From: Sphingobacterium corticibacter
GTDB taxonomy: Bacteria > Bacteroidota > Bacteroidia > Sphingobacteriales > Sphingobacteriaceae
DNA length: 64,000 bases
Assembly: GCF_003076635.1 (NCBI RefSeq)
Contig: NZ_QDKG01000007.1
Location: forward strand, 62,001 to 126,000
Direction of reading: 5' to 3'
Shown here: piece after piece, positions 53,730 to 61,462 of the stretch
Numbering within the stretch: the stretch's first letter is position 1
Layout: every line of letters begins with the position of its first letter
Notes under the pieces: model-generated
What the model saw: the letters and a program-made list of their open reading frames with translations, nothing else
The model's database searches: none
Told to the model about the DNA's origin: nothing
Program-made: the position numbers and the translations under genes

Positions 53730-53866
53730 TGTCATAATTTTGCCACGCTATCGCTATAAGTCACTACAAAAATGACAGGATGTCACTCAAAATTGACATC
53801 AATAAGACACATTGTACTCAATTATGACGCGAGAAATGCTTTCTGAACATTGGCACAACGGTTGAT
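53730..53866 (+). promoter_or_regulatory. Sigma-54-like promoter with upstream TGTCA/TGACA palindromes, dnaK
   Basis: TTGGCAC-N5-TTGAT: TGGCAC at 53851-53856 and TTGAT at 53862-53866, with the -24/-12 spacing of sigma-54 promoters (consensus TGGCAC-N5-TTGCA/T); only the C of GC is replaced by A. Upstream lie GATGTCA-N8-TGACATC (53779-53800), TGACAGGATGTCA (53773-53785) and TGTCATAATTTTGCCA (53730-53745), which are candidate enhancer sites. Confidence 0.5.
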
Positions 53867-53907
53867 ATAGGATAGGAAATTAAGCACAAGAGAAAACAAA
53901 ATAAGAT

Positions 53908-55812
53908 ATGTCAAAAATAATAGGTATAGATTTAGGAACCACGAACTCATGTGTTGCCGTAATGGAAGGTAACGAGCCGGTGGTTATTGCGAACAACGAA
54001 GGAAAGCGTACTACGCCATCTGTTGTTGCATTTGTAGAGGGTGGAGAGCGCAAGGTAGGTGATCCTGCAAAACGTCAGGCCATTACTAACCCGCACAAAA
54101 CCATTTATTCCATTAAACGCTTTATGGGTTCTTCTTACGGCGAAGCCGAAAAAGAAGTATCTCAAGTACCATATAATGTGGTCAAAGGCGACAATAACAC
54201 GCCACGTGTAGAGATTGATGATCGTAAATACACACCGCAAGAAATTTCTGCAATGATCTTGCAGAAAATGAAAAAAACGGCAGAAGATTACTTAGGACAA
54301 GAAGTATCTCGAGCAGTAATTACTGTGCCTGCGTACTTCAACGACGCACAACGCCAAGCGACGAAAGAAGCAGGTGAGGTTGCTGGTCTTAAAGTAGAGC
54401 GTATCATCAACGAGCCAACAGCTGCTGCATTAGCATACGGTTTGGACAAAGCCAATAAAGACATGAAAATTGTCGTATTTGACTGTGGTGGTGGTACACA
54501 TGACGTTTCGGTTTTGGAATTAGGTGATGGTGTATTCGAAGTAAAATCTACCGATGGTGATACACACTTAGGTGGTGATGACTTTGATAACGTAATCATC
54601 AACTGGTTGGCTTCTGAGTTCGCGAATGAGAACAACGGATTTGACTTGAAGAAAGATGCAATGGCTTTACAGCGCTTGAAAGAAGCGGCTGAAAAAGCAA
54701 AAGTTGAATTATCTTCTACTTCTTCTACAGAAATCAACTTGCCATATATCACGGCTGATGCTACGGGTCCTAAGCACTTGGTGCGCACCTTGTCTCGTGC
54801 AAAGTTCGAGAGCTTGGCAGATGATTTGATCAAACGTACGATCGAGCCTTGTAAAACAGCGTTGAAAAATGCGGGCTACAGCACGTCGGATATCGACGAA
54901 ATTATCTTAGTAGGTGGTTCTACGCGTATCCCTGCTATTCAAGAAGCGGTAAAAAACTTCTTCGGAAAAGAGCCTTCTAAAGGTGTGAACCCAGATGAGG
55001 TAGTAGCATTAGGCGCAGCTATCCAAGGTGGTGTATTGACTGGTGAAGTGAAAGACGTTTTATTGTTAGATGTAACGCCACTTTCTTTGGGTATCGAAAC
55101 CATGGGCGGCGTATTGACGAAATTAATCGAAGCAAATACGACGATTCCTACCAAGAAATCAGAAGTATTCTCTACCGCAGCAGATAATCAACCATCTGTA
55201 GAGATTCACGTATTGCAAGGTGAGCGCCCTATGGCCGCTCAGAACCGTACATTGGGTCGTTTCCAATTGACGGATATTCCTCCTGCGCCACGTGGAGTTC
55301 CTCAGATCGAAGTGGTGTTTGATATTGATGCCAATGGTATCATCAAAGTTTCGGCAAAAGATAAAGCAACTGGCAAGGAACAGAACATCCGTATCGAAGC
55401 TTCTTCTGGCTTAAGCGATGAAGAAATCCAAAAAATGAAGCAAGAGGCGGAAGCAAATGCAGAAGCAGATCAAAAACTGAAAGAGGAAGTAGATAAAATC
55501 AATGCGGCTGATGCCCTAGTTTTCTCTACCGAAAAACAGTTGACTGAATACGGCGATAAAATCCCTGCAGAGAAAAAATCAGCAATTGAAGCTGGTTTAG
55601 AGAAATTGAAAGCAGCACATGCTGCACGTGATTTCGCTGCGATCGACACGGCTTCTGAAGAACTGCAAGCGGCATGGAATGCTGCTTCTGAAGACATGTA
55701 CAAAGCGTCTCAAGATGGTTCTGCACAACAACCTCAGGGTGATGCAGGTCAGGCTGGCAATAATGGCGGTGGTGACGATGTTCAAGACGTAGATTTTGAA
55801 GAAGTAAAATAA
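53908..55812 (+). CDS. dnaK: Molecular chaperone DnaK (Hsp70)
   Basis: A 634-residue Hsp70. The N-terminal phosphate-binding loop is [17 protein letters not shown] (residues 4-20); further blocks are [15 protein letters not shown] (about 194-208) and [11 protein letters not shown] (about 334). One small curiosity is CGGGTHD where E. coli has LGGGTFD. Substrate-binding domain and a helical lid follow, ending in a Gly/Gln/Asn-rich tail with a DVDFEEV terminus. dnaJ and grpE are not adjacent. The upstream region has a sigma-54-like promoter. Confidence 0.97.
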   Translation: MSKIIGIDLGTTNSCVAVMEGNEPVVIANNEGKRTTPSVVAFVEGGERKVGDPAKRQAITNPHKTIYSIKRFMGSSYGEAEKEVSQVPYNVVKGDNNTPRVEIDDRKYTPQEISAMILQKMKKTAEDYLGQEVSRAVITVPAYFNDAQRQATKEAGEVAGLKVERIINEPTAAALAYGLDKANKDMKIVVFDCGGGTHDVSVLELGDGVFEVKSTDGDTHLGGDDFDNVIINWLASEFANENNGFDLKKDAMALQRLKEAAEKAKVELSSTSSTEINLPYITADATGPKHLVRTLSRAKFESLADDLIKRTIEPCKTALKNAGYSTSDIDEIILVGGSTRIPAIQEAVKNFFGKEPSKGVNPDEVVALGAAIQGGVLTGEVKDVLLLDVTPLSLGIETMGGVLTKLIEANTTIPTKKSEVFSTAADNQPSVEIHVLQGERPMAAQNRTLGRFQLTDIPPAPRGVPQIEVVFDIDANGIIKVSAKDKATGKEQNIRIEASSGLSDEEIQKMKQEAEANAEADQKLKEEVDKINAADALVFSTEKQLTEYGDKIPAEKKSAIEAGLEKLKAAHAARDFAAIDTASEELQAAWNAASEDMYKASQDGSAQQPQGDAGQAGNNGGGDDVQDVDFEEVK

Positions 55813-55844
55813 TAAGCATACCGCTCGCCCTTTGGGCGAATTTG

Positions 55845-55878
55845 AAAAGCTCCGACAGAGAAATCTGCCGGAGCTTTT
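55845..55878 (+). terminator. Terminator of dnaK
   Basis: 15-bp stem with one mismatch (55845-55859 with 55864-55878), then TT; a smaller hairpin TCGCCC/GGGCGA lies just ahead. Confidence 0.85.
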
Positions 55879-55885
55879 TTATTTA

Positions 55886-55937
55886 GCAACATTATTGCAT
55901 TTGAAAGAATGATGTTTTATATTTGCCACATTGTTGC
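55886..55937 (+). promoter_or_regulatory. Promoter with paired operator-like sites, His-rich lipoprotein
   Basis: TTG (55895-55897), 20 bases, TATATTTG (55918-55925). GCAACATTATTGC (55886-55898) overlaps the -33 and GCCACATTGTTGC (55925-55937) overlaps the -7/start region. Both are near-palindromes on GCAACA-T-TGTTGC; such sites resemble Fur/Zur-family boxes (inference). Confidence 0.55.
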
Positions 55938-55983
55938 AATAATTAAGATCGACTGTGGATATTTAATTCTAAACATCATATAT

Positions 55984-56691
55984 ATGACTTCACAAAAACA
56001 AAACAAATTTTTCTCCGCTATTCTCGCTTTCGGACTTATCGCTACAATAACTTCATGTAGCAGCGACGATCCAGTAGATATTGTGCAAGAAGGAATCCAA
56101 AAAGCAGAATTGACATTTACGGAGGTAACTGGAGCTGGCGTATATCCGCACGGTGATCACTTCCATGGTTTAGCAGATGCAACGGATGGAGCTGCGCAGG
56201 TTGTTACTTTCAATGCACAGGGAGAAGCAACAGCCAATGGTCATTTACATCTAGATGCCGAAGCAGTATATCGCCTTGACTTAAAAGCTTGGGATCACAC
56301 TGGCCACGAAGTAACGGCAGACTTTATAGCAACAGAGGCAGCAGCCGCAAATTACAAAGCCTTTCTAATAGGTGGTGATTACATTTTAAACTCGAACACC
56401 ACGGACGAAAGTGGCGCTATCTTCCAACCACGAGAAACTCTTTATGGTGATGGTACAGCGGTAACAGGCTTAGGTGGCAGAGGTACTACTGGTGTGTTAT
56501 CTTACTTTGGCATTGGGCACAGCAACGTAGCCAATACACGCGACGTGACATTCATTCTTCGCAAACTACAAACTGGTGTCAAAGAAAACATTACCCGTTT
56601 GGATTGGAACAGAAGCGACTATGCAGCTACCTTTGCTGGCGAGAACGTATTGGAACTAAAATTCGAGATTCACGCGGAGCACAATCATTAA
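55984..56691 (+). CDS. His-rich lipoprotein, possibly metal-binding
   Basis: A 235-residue lipoprotein (signal peptide with lipobox ITSC near residue 24-25). I chose the ATG at 55984, which begins MTSQKQNKFFS and leaves the promoter upstream. His-rich stretches are VYPHGDHFHGLAD near residue 45, NGHLHLDAEA near 80, WDHTGHEV near 100 and a HAEHNH tail. They would suit divalent metal binding. No family is recognised with confidence. It is preceded by a promoter with two operator-like sites, which points to regulated expression. Confidence 0.7.
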   Translation: MTSQKQNKFFSAILAFGLIATITSCSSDDPVDIVQEGIQKAELTFTEVTGAGVYPHGDHFHGLADATDGAAQVVTFNAQGEATANGHLHLDAEAVYRLDLKAWDHTGHEVTADFIATEAAAANYKAFLIGGDYILNSNTTDESGAIFQPRETLYGDGTAVTGLGGRGTTGVLSYFGIGHSNVANTRDVTFILRKLQTGVKENITRLDWNRSDYAATFAGENVLELKFEIHAEHNH

Positions 56692-57001
56692 AATTTTCCG
56701 TACATAGTAGTTTATAAATAGATTTTTAGAAAGTGGCCTTTCGTATTCGATTGGCCACTTTTCTTTTAATAAAATAGATGTACCAACAGCATTTTTTGTA
56801 ATACAAAAGTCAACTTTACTTTCGAAGGATAGGATTTCATTTAATTTGACCATTTTTGAATAAAAATCAAATTATTTGATTTTTTCTTTAGAAATAATCA
56901 TTTCGGCAATTAAATTGCAGGAAGAGTTGATGTCACACGGAGACTGCCGCAAAGCGCCACACAGCAGCAGGTATTTCGAGATTTAAGGATATAAATGCAC
57001 G
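56692..57001. other. Gene-free interval after the His-rich lipoprotein
   Basis: About 310 bases. A 9-bp hairpin (56730-56738 with 56753-56761) with TTTCTTTT after it is the likely terminator of the lipoprotein gene. The rest is AT-rich and presumably carries the promoter of the Omp85-type gene; I see no clear TAnnTTTG. Confidence 0.6.
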
Positions 57002-58144
57002 ATGCTTAGGATTACTCTTTTATTATCATTGTTCTTCTTTAGTAGTTATGTACACGGTCAATTTGCGGAAAGGATTCGCAATGGCTGGGTCGGACGCTAT
57101 GTGAATTCTATTATCAATGATACCACGGCGGCCGATAAAGCTAATTTGACGATCTATCCTACATTTGCAAATGCTCCAGAAACAGGCATTGAGTTAGGTT
57201 TTTCGACGTTGAAACTATATTATGCTAACGGTGATACATTAAACCGATTAAGTGAAATGCAAGCTTTTACATTTTTCACCTTTAAAGGTCAGTATGGCTT
57301 ACAGTTAGAAAATGCGCTATACGGCGACAAAGATAAATGGTTTTTCTTGGGTGAAACAAAGATTCAGCGATTTCCGCTTTCTTATTACGGCATAGGTCCA
57401 GGTACATCTAAGGAAAATCCCGCAACCGTAGATGCTTTTCAAATATCGGCCAAGCAACGCGTACTGCGAAAATTGGCAGATAATTTCTTTGCTGGACCAG
57501 AAGTGGATTTTCAACTACTTACTGGCGTTAATTTCAAACAGCCCGAAGAGGGACAGCCATTTGATATTCCTCGCGGAGGTGAGGGCGTTAGAAATATGGG
57601 ACTAGGATTTGGATTTGTATATGATAATCGGCATAATGTATTAAACGTACGCGATGGTCTGTTTGGTGAAATTGCTTACCTTAAAACCATCAAGGGCTTT
57701 GTAAGCGAGCATGATTTTGGCACATTTAATTTGGATGTTCGTTCATTCCATAAAGTCAAAGAGAATACTGTATTTGCTTGGCAGGCATCTGGGCAATATG
57801 TACATGGAGAAGTGCCTTTTAATCAATTGGCACTTTTAGGAGGGGATCGTTTGATGCGTGGCTATTATCTTGGTCGGTATCGAGATCGAGCCATGCTAGC
57901 TGCACAAGCAGAATATCGTATTCTACCCTTTTCTTTCAGCAAGCGATTTGGAGCGGCGATATTTGGCTCCGTAGGAAATGTCGCCCCAGATTTAGGTTCT
58001 TTCCAAATGCGGAATACGCGTTTAGCAGGCGGCGTTGGTTTGCGCTTCCTACTCTTTCCAAAGAAGGATATTTACTTACGCTTTGATCTAGCATTTACTA
58101 AAGAAGGCGCGAATATATATATCTTCAATGGTGAAGCCTTTTAA
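57002..58144 (+). CDS. Omp85-type (BamA/TamA-like) outer membrane barrel protein
   Basis: A 380-residue protein with signal peptide (residues 1-20, ending HGQ) and a C-terminal Omp85/surface-antigen barrel, but no POTRA domains. The family hallmark motif (VRGF/RGY) is LMRGYYLGRYRD near residue 292, inside a loop that plugs the barrel. The segment LGFGFVYDNRHNVLNVRDG (about 199-217) is a typical strand pair. Role: probably assembly or export of surface proteins, or a two-partner secretion-like pore; no partner is recognised nearby. Confidence 0.83.
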   Translation: MLRITLLLSLFFFSSYVHGQFAERIRNGWVGRYVNSIINDTTAADKANLTIYPTFANAPETGIELGFSTLKLYYANGDTLNRLSEMQAFTFFTFKGQYGLQLENALYGDKDKWFFLGETKIQRFPLSYYGIGPGTSKENPATVDAFQISAKQRVLRKLADNFFAGPEVDFQLLTGVNFKQPEEGQPFDIPRGGEGVRNMGLGFGFVYDNRHNVLNVRDGLFGEIAYLKTIKGFVSEHDFGTFNLDVRSFHKVKENTVFAWQASGQYVHGEVPFNQLALLGGDRLMRGYYLGRYRDRAMLAAQAEYRILPFSFSKRFGAAIFGSVGNVAPDLGSFQMRNTRLAGGVGLRFLLFPKKDIYLRFDLAFTKEGANIYIFNGEAF

Positions 58145-58180
58145 TAAATAACTAAGAGTAATTACGCGTCCAAGATGTCG

Positions 58181-59242
58181 TCAATCTCCGATCAGATAGC
58201 CATAAGGCTTGAGCGTTTCGACTTGATCGAAGATCACTTTGAAAATGCCAAGCAAGGGTATGAATAAGACCATGCCTGCCGTTCCCCAGACCATACCACC
58301 TAACAACAACACCATAATCGTGAAAAGTGGTCCCAACTGTACTTGGCCACCCGTAATTTTTGGTGTCAGTACGTAACTGTCCAATTGCTGAGTGACCGTA
58401 AAGAAAACCGCTACAATTATAGGTATACTAAGCGTATCTCGCGTGATCAGCGTGTACAAGACTACTATGCCTCCGCCTGCAACAGAGCCGATGTACGGAA
58501 TGACATTAATAAGTGCAGCGATGATGGAGAAGAACAGGGCATTTTCAATTCCAATAATGGTTAATCCAATAAAATAGATGATCGAAAGGATCAACACCAC
58601 TAAAAAGATACCAGCAACATATCGGCTGGATACCCGTGTGATCTTATCAACTATTTCTTGGGTATGACCGACCTCATTATGACCAGCATATTTATCTACG
58701 ATCTGTAGTACGAAGCTCTTAATTCTTCTACGGTATATCAGCATCAAGATCGTGTACACCGTGATGATCAGTAGATTTCCTAAAATCGTAACGACTGAGA
58801 ACAATACACCTCCGAGCAATTTACCTGCAGAACTAGACCAAGTAGCCACCTGCTCCTGTAGATATTCTTTTTGTTTAGAGATCGACACGTCGAAATGCTC
58901 CGAAACTAAGCTATGGCCATGTGCAAACATGGCATTAAACTTCTTGCCTATAGATTCCATTTCAGCTCCCAAGCCGACAAGTTCGTTTACGAGCACATAG
59001 AGGACACCCACAATGACCAATAAAGTAACCAAAACTGAAATGACAGCAGCAATTCCACGCCCCATGTTCCAGCCCTCTAGCTTTCGACACACGGGCAAAA
59101 GCAACATAGCCATAAGCCCGCTAATCGCAATGGGCACTAGAAAAGCCTTAGCAAAATACATGATCAGGAAAAACAGAACGATGAAAGCTAGAACTTGATT
59201 AAAGCTTCCTAGAACGGTCATTTTTGTAGGATTGGTTTTCAT
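58181..59242 (-). CDS. AI-2E family transporter
   Basis: A 353-residue inner-membrane protein with about eight transmembrane helices (paired at about 15-60, then 68-90, 155-180, 210-290, 300-345) of the AI-2E (PerM/YdiK) family. Family blocks are [17 protein letters not shown] and the C-terminal [16 protein letters not shown]. The annotated role (AI-2 export) is not proven for most members. It overlaps the pterin dehydratase gene by 4 bases. Confidence 0.9.
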   Translation of the reverse strand: MKTNPTKMTVLGSFNQVLAFIVLFFLIMYFAKAFLVPIAISGLMAMLLLPVCRKLEGWNMGRGIAAVISVLVTLLVIVGVLYVLVNELVGLGAEMESIGKKFNAMFAHGHSLVSEHFDVSISKQKEYLQEQVATWSSSAGKLLGGVLFSVVTILGNLLIITVYTILMLIYRRRIKSFVLQIVDKYAGHNEVGHTQEIVDKITRVSSRYVAGIFLVVLILSIIYFIGLTIIGIENALFFSIIAALINVIPYIGSVAGGGIVVLYTLITRDTLSIPIIVAVFFTVTQQLDSYVLTPKITGGQVQLGPLFTIMVLLLGGMVWGTAGMVLFIPLLGIFKVIFDQVETLKPYGYLIGD

Positions 59243-59472
59243 ACAGTCAATTGATCTATTGCTTTTGCTACTTGACGATCTTTATCTGTAACCCTGTGTC
59301 CACTATCATGGGTCGTTAGCCAAATTTCGACCTTATTGTATGTATTTTGCCACGTTGGATGATGATTTGCAGACTCCGCAATCAGCGCTACGCGCGTCAT
59401 GAATGCAAACGCTTCAGAGAAATTAGCAAACGTAAATTTACGATACAATTGATGATCCGTTTCTTGCCACAT
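59239..59472 (-). CDS. 4a-hydroxytetrahydrobiopterin dehydratase (PCD/DCoH)
   Basis: A 77-residue PCD, short for the family (about 95-105). The signature His-His-Pro with the following Tyr and Val ([24 protein letters not shown]) is complete. It dehydrates 4a-carbinolamine in pterin recycling, usually with an aromatic-amino-acid hydroxylase, but no such gene is in the window. It starts a two-gene unit with the AI-2E transporter (4-base overlap). Confidence 0.92.
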   Translation of the reverse strand: MWQETDHQLYRKFTFANFSEAFAFMTRVALIAESANHHPTWQNTYNKVEIWLTTHDSGHRVTDKDRQVAKAIDQLTV

Positions 59473-59540
59473 AATAGTTATTATTAAATCGTGTTTGATA
59501 AACAGACTGTATGTACGTATTGTTTGTTATAGAGCCTACT

Positions 59541-60098
59541 TTACCGACCAGTAGGCTCCATAAGAACATCCTGAAAACGCGAAAAGGTTTGGTTTGCCAT
59601 AGCTGCACTATCGGCAAATGTACTCGGATCACTCCCTACTGTATTCAGTATGTCAACAAACTTTTCCCACATCTTAGCTGATTCATCACCATATCCAGAG
59701 AAAAAACTAAAGCCTTGCGTAATCCCATATTTTTTCAGCATTTGAACAATATACGGACCGCCCATGATCGAACCTTCTAGTACATATAGCGCACTCATAG
59801 CCTCACGCACGTTGTTGATCGAGGGCACAATCGCTGTTGTGCTCATATCTACTTCCTCACCTAACATTTCTATATCGGCACGAATATGTGTAGAATTACG
59901 ACGCTCAGAATAATCTTGCAATACATCTTCGATGTACGGTTTTATAGCCTTTTCTATTGAAGAGAAGTAGACGTAAAATTTTTTCAAAATATGCGCATAA
60001 TCCTCCTCACTTCGAATCGCTTTCAATTGCTTGACCACGATTACTTCCAATGCTTGGTGCGCTTCTTTTGTATGCTCTTTTATATATTGATTTAACAT
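59541..60098 (-). CDS. Biliverdin-producing heme oxygenase
   Basis: A 185-residue heme oxygenase-family protein (BphO/HmuO type). The proximal ligand is His14 in IKEHTKEAHQALE; the distal-helix glycines are in LEGSIMGGPYIV near residue 110. Converts heme to biliverdin, CO and iron; in bacteria either for iron acquisition or to make the chromophore of phytochromes. No phytochrome or heme uptake gene is in the window. It lies 68 bases upstream of the pterin dehydratase gene on the same strand. Confidence 0.88.
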   Translation of the reverse strand: MLNQYIKEHTKEAHQALEVIVVKQLKAIRSEEDYAHILKKFYVYFSSIEKAIKPYIEDVLQDYSERRNSTHIRADIEMLGEEVDMSTTAIVPSINNVREAMSALYVLEGSIMGGPYIVQMLKKYGITQGFSFFSGYGDESAKMWEKFVDILNTVGSDPSTFADSAAMANQTFSRFQDVLMEPTGR

Positions 60099-60196
60099 AG
60101 TGTGCTTATCATTAATCGTTTGAAACTATTGACGCCAATATACTAGTTTTTTAGAAGGAAATGTCACCTGGTACATAGCGTCGAAATAGATAATTA

Positions 60197-60204
60197 TAAC
60201 TTTG
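60197..60204 (+). promoter_or_regulatory. Putative -7 element upstream of a small open frame
   Basis: TAACTTTG matches TAnnTTTG, about 110 bases before the ATG at 60312. Confidence 0.4.
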
Positions 60205-60311
60205 GCTTACTTTTTGCATCACAGTACCGACCGAAGGTTTTGCGACAATTTATTTTTTTAGCTGAAGCAGTAGATACCCTTTCGGAGATATGTACAACAA
60301 ATAATAGGTTT

Positions 60312-60431
60312 ATGAATATCAGAAATTCTATCAGTAGACAACCAAAGGCAATCCGCGATATATTGGGCAATATATCTATGCTTGCTTTAATCATCCTACT
60401 ACTTTTTGTATTGGAGTACACCGTAAACTAA
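60312..60431 (+). CDS. Putative 39-residue single-helix membrane peptide
   Basis: MNIRNSISRQPKAIRDILGN followed by one hydrophobic helix (about residues 20-36). A basic N-terminus followed by a helix is typical of small inner-membrane peptides. There is a -7-like element upstream and the terminator hairpin begins six bases after its stop. No homologue recalled, so the call is tentative. Confidence 0.4.
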   Translation: MNIRNSISRQPKAIRDILGNISMLALIILLLFVLEYTVN

Positions 60432-60436
60432 AAAAT

Positions 60437-60479
60437 ATCCCCGTTGCGATGACTTATGGTAAGTCACCGCAACGGGGAT
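60437..60479 (-). terminator. Terminator of the EEP-family gene
   Basis: 19-bp stem with one mismatch (60437-60456 with 60460-60479), followed on the minus strand by ATTTTTTAG. It also ends the small peptide gene on the plus strand. Confidence 0.85.
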
Positions 60480-60501
60480 GTAAATCCTTTGAAATTATAA
60501 C

Positions 60502-61452
60502 TTAACGAACCGGAATAGTAAGTTCTGCTACTACCGGAAAATGATCTGAAGGCAACCTAGCTTCATAATCTTTGAACGACAATTCAGTCGGAAAATCCCC
60601 TTTTTTAACCTCTTTCTCGCCCGCAGCACTGCGATAAGTGTCTAATAATACCGCATATTTTTTCACCGAAATAGCTTTGCTCACAAAAATGTGGTCAATG
60701 CGACTATCTGTCCATAAATTTGGATCGAAAGCATTGAATGTACCATTATGTGCATAACGCAATGTCGCCTGCTCATACGCGTCAGCAACATAACCAGATC
60801 CTTGTATAATTTGATAAATAGCATTGCGTTGATCAACATTGAAATCACCCGTCCAAAGCACATCATCATCCCCTACTACATTACGAATACGTTGCAGCAC
60901 CAACTTACAACTTTCTTCTCGAGCTTGCAGGCCTACGTGATCCAAATGTAGATTGAAAAACCACAACCGCTTGCCACTAGCCTTGTCTTCTAAACGTGCC
61001 CATGTGCAGATTCGAGGCAAAGCTGCATCCCAACCTTTAGATGGTATGTGTGGTGTCTCTGAAAGCCACATCACTCCTGAATCTAACAAAGAAAAACGAT
61101 CTGATTTAAACACAATCGGAGCAAACTCTCCTGCCAACTTACCATCATCACGACCTACACCAATGAAAGTATACGCGGCCAACTGCTGCTTTAGATCATC
61201 AAATTGATGGGCTAATACTTCTTGACAACCTAATATATCAAAATCGTTGTATTTAATTAACGATGTGATAACTGGCAACCTGTTTTCCCAGGCATTACCT
61301 GCGTCGCGATCGCCTTTATTATCGTAACGTACATTGTAGCTCGCTACCTTCAGAGCGATGGAATCTTGCGCCTGCGTAGCCATTCCGGCTATCATTAGGC
61401 ACAGCCAAACACTTACTACCTTAAAGTTTGAATACCACTGTTTACTTTTCAT
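60502..61452 (-). CDS. Secreted endonuclease/exonuclease/phosphatase family protein
   Basis: A 316-residue exported protein with the EEP (DNase I/sphingomyelinase) fold. I chose the ATG at 61452 (signal peptide ending TQA-Q near residue 29) since upstream in-frame ATGs would run into the GH92 gene. Motifs: ASYNVRYDN, CQEVLAHQ (Glu), NLHLDHVG (His), TGDFNVDQR (Asp-x-Asn), and SRIDHIFVS and LPSDHFPVVAE (terminal Ser-Asp-His). Substrate could be a nucleic acid, phosphoinositide or sphingolipid; not decided here. It follows the GH92 gene by 10 bases and is probably co-transcribed with it. Confidence 0.88.
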   Translation of the reverse strand: MKSKQWYSNFKVVSVWLCLMIAGMATQAQDSIALKVASYNVRYDNKGDRDAGNAWENRLPVITSLIKYNDFDILGCQEVLAHQFDDLKQQLAAYTFIGVGRDDGKLAGEFAPIVFKSDRFSLLDSGVMWLSETPHIPSKGWDAALPRICTWARLEDKASGKRLWFFNLHLDHVGLQAREESCKLVLQRIRNVVGDDDVLWTGDFNVDQRNAIYQIIQGSGYVADAYEQATLRYAHNGTFNAFDPNLWTDSRIDHIFVSKAISVKKYAVLLDTYRSAAGEKEVKKGDFPTELSFKDYEARLPSDHFPVVAELTIPVR

Positions 61453-61462
61453 CCTGTTCTTT

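Noticed and set aside
60194..60421. A 75-codon frame on the minus strand opposite the small membrane peptide.
   Set aside because: The only promoter-like element here points the other way, and its composition is that of a shadow frame.
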